Virus record (IMG/VR): IMGVR_UViG_3300029319_000682
Coordinates: 1 to 20,162 of that record
DNA length: 20,162 nt
Origin: a virus
Strand: one strand, 5' to 3'
The notes under the pieces are model-generated. The model saw nothing but the letters and a program-made list of their open reading frames with translations. It searched no databases and had not been told where the DNA came from. Made by a program: the position numbers and the translations under genes. Numbering within the stretch: the stretch's first letter is position 1; every line of letters begins with the position of its first letter. Shown piece after piece: positions 7,235 to 14,463 of the stretch.

Positions 7235-8364
7235 TGCATCATTTTATTTTTCCAAATCAAGACACTTGGGTTTCAAGTGGTTCGTCAAATGTAACAGGTG
7301 AATCTTTCAAAGACCAAAACTTTGGACGAGACCAAATACTTGAAGTCAAAAAAGAATTTTATAATAATGCTTTTGATTATCCTACGAGAGCATTAGTTCA
7401 ATTTAGTGGAGATGAATTTACTGAATTGTCTAAATCATTATCGGATGGTACAATACCACTTCCTCAAACTGGTTCTACTGTAGGTTCTAAATTTTATTTA
7501 AGATTGTTTGAAGCTGAAGGTAATGCAGAAATGACTGAAGAATATAAGTTAGCTATTCGACCAATATCACAATCTTGGACAGAGGGAATAGGTAAGTTTG
7601 GTGATAATCCAAAAGTTACTAATGGTTGTAGTTGGGAAAATCGTAGTAATCCAATTGGTGGCACGGCTATTACTTGGGCTAATGCTGGTGTTACGGTTTT
7701 AACTGTAAGTAAATCAGAACAATCATTTTCTAATCAATCTCCTGACGTAAATGTAGAAGTGACTGATATGGTAAATATGTGGTATGAAGGACAAGAAGAA
7801 AATTATGGAATGTTAATAAACTTTAGTGGTAGTCAAGAAACCGATAGTGAAACATTTGGCCATTTAAAATTTTTCTCAAGAAACACACATACAATTTTTT
7901 CCCCAAAATTAGAAGTTCGTTGGGATGATTCATCATTTTCTACTGGTTCATTAAATGAATTAACAATGAGTGGATTAACTGATAACTTTTTGTATATGAA
8001 AGGATTAAGAGAAAGTTATAAAGTTGGTGAACGAGTTAAGTTTAGAGTTGGTGCAAGAAAAAGATATATTCAAAAAACTTTTTCTAACTCAGTTCAAACT
8101 GTAACTAATTCATTTATAACTAATGGTAGTGGTTCATATGCAATCAAAGATGTTGCAACTGATGAATTTATTGTTCCATTTGAAGACTCAACAGGAACAA
8201 GTTATACAAAACTTAGTTGTGATAGTAATTCAAATTATTTTATTCAATACTTAGATGGATTTTATCCTGATAGAGTTTATAAAATTTTATTAAAATTAAA
8301 ATACGATGATGGACAAGAACAAGTGTTTGATGATGATTTTGAATTTATAGTTAAAAGGAAGTAG
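7234..8364 (+). CDS. DNRLRE-domain baseplate/tail protein
   Basis: This protein has 376 residues. Residues about 5-231 follow the DNRLRE (CBM96-like) pattern in order: FPNQDTWV (6-13) with the following asparagine-rich loop, ALVQF (53-57), FYLRLFEAEG (87-96), the WTEG motif (115-118), CSWENR (132-137), VTDMVNMWYEG (176-186), YGMLINF (191-197), and FFSRNTHTIFSPKLEVRWDD (213-232). In bacteria this beta-sandwich domain is found in secreted polysaccharide-binding proteins. The remaining about 145 residues look like an Ig-like beta domain, starting at the YKVGERVKFRV strand (262-271) and ending in DDFEFIVKRK. Its place directly after gp6, with a TAATG overlap, suggests an outer baseplate component taking the position held in T4 by peripheral wedge proteins; the exact equivalence is inference. 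No catalytic residues are recognised. Confidence 0.7.
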   Translation: MHHFIFPNQDTWVSSGSSNVTGESFKDQNFGRDQILEVKKEFYNNAFDYPTRALVQFSGDEFTELSKSLSDGTIPLPQTGSTVGSKFYLRLFEAEGNAEMTEEYKLAIRPISQSWTEGIGKFGDNPKVTNGCSWENRSNPIGGTAITWANAGVTVLTVSKSEQSFSNQSPDVNVEVTDMVNMWYEGQEENYGMLINFSGSQETDSETFGHLKFFSRNTHTIFSPKLEVRWDDSSFSTGSLNELTMSGLTDNFLYMKGLRESYKVGERVKFRVGARKRYIQKTFSNSVQTVTNSFITNGSGSYAIKDVATDEFIVPFEDSTGTSYTKLSCDSNSNYFIQYLDGFYPDRVYKILLKLKYDDGQEQVFDDDFEFIVKRK

Positions 8365-8367
8365 ATT

Positions 8368-10107
8368 ATGGGTAATGAAAATTTAGAAAAATTATTAGAT
8401 TTAATCGCTGATGCTCTAATACAAAGTGATTATGTTGATACAACTAAAGTTAATAATTCACAAAAATTTATTCGTGATGGATTAATAAAATCAGGACAAG
8501 GTGGTGGAACTTTAGCATTGTTTCAAAGAGATATTAAGGCTAATGAAGAGGATGTGATTAATTCAATCACAGTTGAAACCAATGATGGAACGGTTCAACA
8601 AAATTTACAAGAGATAGCTAACAATTTAGAATTTTATTTAAACATGGAATCTCTTAATTTATCAATCGATGTTTCAGCTGATGGAAATATTTCTATAGTG
8701 GGTGGTGGTGATTACGATGGATATGATATAACAAGTTTATTAACAGAAGTTTCAACAAATGAAGATGAAACTTCAACTATTTTAAATCCATTAAATGTAA
8801 GTCAATTCATTCCATTGGAACAAAAACAATCCATTGTAGACGTTACTAAAGCCAATGAATTTCTTGATACAAATATATTTGAATTACTTCCAACAGGTGA
8901 TACAAGACAAGCTAGAATCGTTAGATTCTTTCAAGAATTAAATGCTTTACTTCCACCAAATACACCTGAATTTGATGGGGATGGAGATGGTAGAGTTGAT
9001 AGAAATATTGAAACCGATGAATGGACTGGTTCTTTACAATATTCCCAAGATAATAGTATTTCATATGCTCAAGATAATGATGATAGTAATATTGGTGAAG
9101 ATGAAGCATTTATTCATAGATTGAAATCAACAGCAAATTCAACAAATGAATCAACAACCATTGAGGATATTTACAATACAATACTTCCTTACTTAACCGA
9201 TTTATTAGAGGAAGAAGTTTTACCACAAGATGAGAGACCTCGTTATATAAATCAATCAAAAGGATATTTACAATTCAGAAATCCAAATCAGGGTATTATT
9301 GTTCGTAATACGAGTCAAGGATTTGTTGAAGGATTAGACCCAAATAATTTAACATATCTTAACACAGATGGGACTGGTGGTTTTACCATTACAATGTGGG
9401 TTAGATTTTTAGATAAAGTATCAAGTGGAACATTGTTTAATTTTGGTAATCCATTAAGAGAAGATAATCCATTTGGTTTTCGATTGGAAACTTACGTTAT
9501 AAATGGTAATGAACTACCAACAAGAATAAATGGAACAACTTATTTAGATGGTTATGGTTCAAGTAATCAAACTTGGAAAGAAATATTTCAAGATGGTGGT
9601 GGGTTTCAAAATAATGGAAATAGTTTAAATTATGATGGTCAAAGTGGTGGTGGTCTATCTTCCATACCTAACGAAGGATTTTTCAGTACATCCAATACTG
9701 AAAGGTTTGTGAGATTAGTTGTAAGAGAAGGTAATGGTGTTATAAGAGGTTCACATCTGGGAATGCCATTTTTCCGTAAAAGACAACAAGGATTACCTGA
9801 ATTTGGTTACTCTGATAATGAAGGTCCTGGAAACATTTATGACCACGCTTATGGGTTAATGACAAATACAAGAATACCTGAAGATTTTAATGAATGGTAT
9901 TTCATATGTGCAACCTATAATCCACTTGTTCAAGAAGACCAATCATTTACTTTAGGCAATGAAACATTGGAAAGAACACCTGAGTATTGGTTAAATCATT
10001 TACAACCCACTGGGGATTTTCAGAATTTTTCAGGTTTAGGAAATAGATGTAAAGTTGAAATCATATCTAAATCAGACTTACTACGAGCTCGTGGTTTTAG
10101 GACATAG
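8368..10107 (+). CDS. LamG-like lectin-fold virion protein
   Basis: This protein has 579 residues. Residues 1-100 are helical and polar, with LALFQRDIKANEEDVI near 50-65, probably the particle attachment part. Residues 203-211 form a calcium-loop-like DGDGDGRVD. From about 290 the protein looks like a concanavalin-A/LamG jelly roll: GGFTITMWVRF (337-347), a long Gly/Asn-rich excursion (about 390-430), then EDFNEWYFICATYN (505-518), matching the paired FT-W and W-hhxA-Y strands of LamG domains. It ends in KVEIISKSDLLRARG just before the C-terminus. LamG folds bind glycans or proteins, so a host-surface binding role is plausible. It starts 3 bases after the previous stop with an AAGGAAG ribosome site. 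The canonical final LamG strand is not clear, so the domain may be circularly arranged or incomplete. Confidence 0.7.
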   Translation: MGNENLEKLLDLIADALIQSDYVDTTKVNNSQKFIRDGLIKSGQGGGTLALFQRDIKANEEDVINSITVETNDGTVQQNLQEIANNLEFYLNMESLNLSIDVSADGNISIVGGGDYDGYDITSLLTEVSTNEDETSTILNPLNVSQFIPLEQKQSIVDVTKANEFLDTNIFELLPTGDTRQARIVRFFQELNALLPPNTPEFDGDGDGRVDRNIETDEWTGSLQYSQDNSISYAQDNDDSNIGEDEAFIHRLKSTANSTNESTTIEDIYNTILPYLTDLLEEEVLPQDERPRYINQSKGYLQFRNPNQGIIVRNTSQGFVEGLDPNNLTYLNTDGTGGFTITMWVRFLDKVSSGTLFNFGNPLREDNPFGFRLETYVINGNELPTRINGTTYLDGYGSSNQTWKEIFQDGGGFQNNGNSLNYDGQSGGGLSSIPNEGFFSTSNTERFVRLVVREGNGVIRGSHLGMPFFRKRQQGLPEFGYSDNEGPGNIYDHAYGLMTNTRIPEDFNEWYFICATYNPLVQEDQSFTLGNETLERTPEYWLNHLQPTGDFQNFSGLGNRCKVEIISKSDLLRARGFRT

Positions 10108-10110
10108 ACA

Positions 10111-13100
10111 ATGGCTCTCTTAGGAAAAACTGTAATAAAACCATTTGATGGAACTGATTCTGAAGACGGAAATGGATTTGGATTTCGTCAGAATACTGAT
10201 TCTAACGAAGTTCTAAATACCAGTTTTCTTTATGGTCCAAAAGAGAATGCTCGTGATTTTCCAGTTTCTGACCCAATATCAACTCTAATAGATACTAGTA
10301 CCAGTAGAAGAAATTCTTCAAATAATTCCATAGGACATTATATCAATATACAGGATGAATGGATACAAATAATTGGTGTACAATCTAAAAAATTTCCTGA
10401 CACCTGGTTTGGTTTTTACCATAGTGAATTTCTAATAGAACGAGACATTTTTAATACTTTAGATTTATCAACATATGAAGGTTATGCAGAAGGAACTGAA
10501 GTAAGATTTTATACTGAACTTCCTGAAGATGTTAAAGAATTTTATGGTATTGGTGCATCTGCAGAAGATGAATCTCTTGAAACTTATTCCTTTGAAATAG
10601 AGCAAACATCAAATAATTTTGGTGTAGATGGTTATCAAATAGAACAAACAATTTTAAATCCATTTAATCCATTTAAAGGTATGGATATAGATATTAATGA
10701 ATTTCAAAATACAAATCAAGGCCTTGAAAATTCTAATAATGATGGTAGAATTGAACTAGGTATGTTTTCATTTGATGATGATAATTTGGCCTCTGACAAT
10801 TTTCCGAATATTTTAGCACCACCATTTATAGGGATTAATAAAAGAAATTTAGTAAACAATGGTGATTGTAAATTTGTAAAAGAAGCTTTGGAAGTAGATG
10901 ATGATGGAATATCAGTAATTGTAGAACCTGAAGGTGATTGGAGATTTTTATCTTTAAAAAGAACTCCTCCTGATAGTCAATTTAGTGATGAACAAATACC
11001 CTGGAGCACTTGGTATACGGATGGTGATGCACAAGGATTTATAGCTTATGGTGGTAAACTTACATATGTCCCTTTATCAAAGAATCAAATTACAACTGAA
11101 ACTTCATATTGGGGAAATATAACAAATGGTGGTATTAATCCAGCTAATAAAATATCTAATTTATTTTCACCAGGTGGTAATCAATCTACCATTAATGGAG
11201 ATTTAAATGCAGGTACTATTCAAACTTATTGGAGAGATACTTATAGAATTCAATCCCAAACATTTCAAAATCAAGAAGTACCACATATTGCAGCTTGGAT
11301 AGTATCAGATGAAGCTTTTTCTAATTCTAAATGTTTATGTTTTATGAATTTTCAAATTTGGGATAGAGCAAAACTTTATGGTTATTTAAATCCAGATGAG
11401 GATGAAGGATATGTTTTTAATTATTTATTACCTGACCTTCGTCATAATGAAGGTATAGTTACGGAAAATATTGATGATTCAGAATTTTTACCTGACCATA
11501 TAGATAATCAATACAGAGTATTAAATCAAGTTCAAAAAATCTATGATAAATTCAATGATGAACCATTGAATCCATATAGTTCATTAAAGATAAGATTTAA
11601 AATGAAAACCACACATGTGTTACCACCTGCTAATTCATTTGATGATGGTGAAGACGCTATGGACTTTCAAGATAATCCATTAAATAATTATGCACCAAAA
11701 GTTGAAATTGGTATTTTACAATCTCAATTTGAAGAAACACCAAAAACAGGTTTAAAAGGTTTACCTCCTTTAGGGTGGAATGAATATTTTAAAGCACCTG
11801 GAAGTTGGAACTCCGAAAGATATTTTAATGCAAACACTTACGAAGAAAAACGCTTTTCAGAAATAGGTGGTATGTCAAGATTTCAAAATTCTATAATGGA
11901 TGAATGGGAGACATTTGAATTTACATACAATTTATCAAATGAACATAATAATAGAGGAGAAATATATGGAGTTCCATATGGTGGTGCGTTTGATGATGAA
12001 TTTAATAGTGGTTCAGTTGAAATAATGTTAAATCATAATGCTGATGGTGGACTTCCAAACCCAAATTCAGGTGAAATATATTTTAAAGTTCCAGGTTATC
12101 AAGATGATGACACCGCATTAACTGATTCTGAAGGTAACCCTATTTTTTACATGCTTTCACCACACCAAGTTGATGAGAATCAAAACCCAATACGAGTTTC
12201 TGTTCAACATGGGCCAAGAAATACTAATGATTATATGGTGGTAGCTAGTGACTTAGGTGACTCCGATGGTGGTGGTGGTAATTTGAAAACTGGACTTCTA
12301 GATGATGGAACATTTCTTGAAGCTTATTTAATGTATGTTGGTGGTAATTCGTTTGGTAACCAATTACCAATGAATGATGGTATAGACTATATAGCTTTTC
12401 CTGATATAGTTGTTGCGTATTGGGATGGTGAACGATGGAGTTATGATAATAATCAAGGATATAGTACAAGTAGAACATTTACACCAGATGATATGTGTTT
12501 CATCATAGCTAGATTATATCGTAGTCCTATTGAAGAATCAGATGGGATTAGTGGAATGGACCAATACATTAGTAATGAATCTCAATATTCAACTGGTGGT
12601 TTAGGTAATTTGTCTTTATTTATACAATCAGGAAATAATTTTCAAGGTAGAGTATTGATAGATGATATTGAGTGTTTTGAATCTTATGAGTTTATACCTG
12701 ATGTAGATGTTAGAAAAAAATTATCAGTTGGTAATTATGCAAATGCAGAACTAACGAATTATTATGATAAAAAATTATCACCAGAAGAGTATAAAAACAC
12801 TCAAGCTCCATTAGAAGCTCAATTTTATTTTTATCCACAATATCCAACTGAAGAAACATTTGTAGAAAGATTACCTATTTATAATGACTTTAAAAAAGGT
12901 AAATTTTATGTTTATGATATTAATTGGGGTGATGGTTCACCAAATGAATTTACATCTGAACCTGAACAAATAGGTGAAAGTGTGGCATTATATCACACAT
13001 ATGAAACAAGCGGTATATTCGAAGTTACAGGAACAATGATAAGAGTAAAACTTGATAAAGATGATGAAATAGTTGGTATTGCTCATAATAAAAAATTTAA

Positions 13101-14463
13101 ATTAAGAATTAATGTAAATCCTGGATTAGATGAAGATTTTAAATATTTTGGAAGTGATGGTTTTTCATTTATTCCATTTGAAGAAACTGTACCAATCATA
13201 GGTGGAATATCAGAACAGAGTAATTATTATAAAACATTAAAAAGACAACTTGGATTTTTAGATAATGAAAAAATTAACATAGAGTTTAAAAATAAAAGTG
13301 ATAAACTAAAAACAGAAATAGCTCTTGTAAAAATGGAAAATCAAGTTGATGGGGATTTAGAAGTGTTGCCAGATTATATGATACAAAGAGAAGATGAAAA
13401 TGGAGATTTTATATATAATGGAATTTCAACAATTAGAGAAGAATTAGGAAAAGGAATTGGTGATTGTGATTTATCAACTATAAAGTATTACAATGAACCA
13501 AAATCAATTTGGGAATTGTTTGGATTTGAGGAAGAAGATTTAGAACAAGTTGGAAATCCAGATGAACCAAGATATTGGAAAAACATCATACCTAAACACT
13601 ATGATATATCAACTAGAAATGGATTAACAAATGAATTAACAGTTCGTATTGGTGGTAGACAAGATGGTGAAAACGGAACACCTCCACATTATAATATTAT
13701 TATAAATGGAGTAAAATATTATGATGGATTTGTTGAAGATTCTGTCACAGATGGTGCACCAAGTGGTGGGCAATATGATTCTATTGATTTCAATATTCCA
13801 ATCGATAGAAGTTTAGACATTCAAGAAATAAGAATTAATTATGATAATAATGGAACACCATCTATTATTGAAGGTGATAGAAATCTATATGTTAGTTATA
13901 TACGAATAAATGGTGTAACTTTTGATGGAAGAACAACAGCTGATGTAAGTACTCATAATGATATTAATGTGTATTATGATAGTGTAGGTTGGTACAATTG
14001 GATAGAAAATAATCCAAACCAAACATCTTATAATGAAAATGGTATAAATGCGGGTGGAAGTATGGCTTGGAATGGTGATATGGTTTTTGAAATTCCAACA
14101 AAATATTTTAAAACCACTATAGATTTTTCATCAGAACAAGAATGGATTAATGATTATTACTATCCTGTATTACCAAAGTTTAGAGCGGATGGTACATTTT
14201 CAAATACAGAGATTACAAATCAAAACATTAAATTTCCAATACTTGGAGAGATAACTAACGAAAGTGAAAAAAATGAAAATTTATTAATTAATTTAGTTAA
14301 TGAAAAAATAGAAGTTGATGTTATAAATGATAATAGTGGAAATAAAAGTTATGGATTTTTTATTCAAGATTTTAAACCAGAATTTGATGAAAAAACATTA
14401 AGAGTTAAGAAAAACAAAAAAAGAAGTAAAGTTAATAGTTCTAAAGTTAATGGGGCGTTTTAA
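10111..14463 (+). CDS. Giant modular tail/baseplate adhesin with CBM4/9-like, PKD and CBM36/60-like domains
   Basis: This protein has 1450 residues, all apparently beta-rich. Residues 1-240 have no known match. At 246-252 RNLVNNGD resembles the start of CBM4/9-type jelly rolls, and the matching end, LSLFIQSG to VLIDDIECFE (about 835-857), comes 600 residues later, suggesting a jelly roll with large insertions. A PKD domain follows (about 895-1000), with INWGDGSP (937-944) and YHTYETSGIFEVTGT (961-975). Next come PIIGGISE (1028-1035), a Lys-rich helical region, and GKGIGDCDL (1114-1121) through NEPKSIWELFGF. Residues about 1173-1320 look like a calcium-dependent CBM36/60-type domain, with GDRNLYVSYIRING (1255-1268). 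The C-terminus carries SGN, then GFFIQDFK, a basic stretch and a terminal NGAF. The region from PKD onward has a paralogue in the next gene. It is probably a fibre-like outer tail protein; no enzyme motif is seen. Confidence 0.65.
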   Translation: MALLGKTVIKPFDGTDSEDGNGFGFRQNTDSNEVLNTSFLYGPKENARDFPVSDPISTLIDTSTSRRNSSNNSIGHYINIQDEWIQIIGVQSKKFPDTWFGFYHSEFLIERDIFNTLDLSTYEGYAEGTEVRFYTELPEDVKEFYGIGASAEDESLETYSFEIEQTSNNFGVDGYQIEQTILNPFNPFKGMDIDINEFQNTNQGLENSNNDGRIELGMFSFDDDNLASDNFPNILAPPFIGINKRNLVNNGDCKFVKEALEVDDDGISVIVEPEGDWRFLSLKRTPPDSQFSDEQIPWSTWYTDGDAQGFIAYGGKLTYVPLSKNQITTETSYWGNITNGGINPANKISNLFSPGGNQSTINGDLNAGTIQTYWRDTYRIQSQTFQNQEVPHIAAWIVSDEAFSNSKCLCFMNFQIWDRAKLYGYLNPDEDEGYVFNYLLPDLRHNEGIVTENIDDSEFLPDHIDNQYRVLNQVQKIYDKFNDEPLNPYSSLKIRFKMKTTHVLPPANSFDDGEDAMDFQDNPLNNYAPKVEIGILQSQFEETPKTGLKGLPPLGWNEYFKAPGSWNSERYFNANTYEEKRFSEIGGMSRFQNSIMDEWETFEFTYNLSNEHNNRGEIYGVPYGGAFDDEFNSGSVEIMLNHNADGGLPNPNSGEIYFKVPGYQDDDTALTDSEGNPIFYMLSPHQVDENQNPIRVSVQHGPRNTNDYMVVASDLGDSDGGGGNLKTGLLDDGTFLEAYLMYVGGNSFGNQLPMNDGIDYIAFPDIVVAYWDGERWSYDNNQGYSTSRTFTPDDMCFIIARLYRSPIEESDGISGMDQYISNESQYSTGGLGNLSLFIQSGNNFQGRVLIDDIECFESYEFIPDVDVRKKLSVGNYANAELTNYYDKKLSPEEYKNTQAPLEAQFYFYPQYPTEETFVERLPIYNDFKKGKFYVYDINWGDGSPNEFTSEPEQIGESVALYHTYETSGIFEVTGTMIRVKLDKDDEIVGIAHNKKFKLRINVNPGLDEDFKYFGSDGFSFIPFEETVPIIGGISEQSNYYKTLKRQLGFLDNEKINIEFKNKSDKLKTEIALVKMENQVDGDLEVLPDYMIQREDENGDFIYNGISTIREELGKGIGDCDLSTIKYYNEPKSIWELFGFEEEDLEQVGNPDEPRYWKNIIPKHYDISTRNGLTNELTVRIGGRQDGENGTPPHYNIIINGVKYYDGFVEDSVTDGAPSGGQYDSIDFNIPIDRSLDIQEIRINYDNNGTPSIIEGDRNLYVSYIRINGVTFDGRTTADVSTHNDINVYYDSVGWYNWIENNPNQTSYNENGINAGGSMAWNGDMVFEIPTKYFKTTIDFSSEQEWINDYYYPVLPKFRADGTFSNTEITNQNIKFPILGEITNESEKNENLLINLVNEKIEVDVINDNSGNKSYGFFIQDFKPEFDEKTLRVKKNKKRSKVNSSKVNGAF
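12901..14460 (+). repeat. Homologous C-terminal module, copy A (protein-level duplication)
   Basis: This stretch encodes a PKD domain, PIIGGISE, GKGIGDCDL, YYNEPKSIWELF, the SGN/GFFIQDFK block and a basic tail ending in NGAF. The same blocks occur in the same order at the end of the next gene. Copy A is longer because about 150 residues resembling CBM36/60 interrupt it after the IWELF block. The similarity is visible in protein, not in DNA, so the duplication is old. Confidence 0.7.

Noticed and set aside
12261-12285. GGT/GAT-rich runs as possible microsatellites
   Set aside because: They are short, encode Asp/Gly loops in frame, and no longer periodic array is present.
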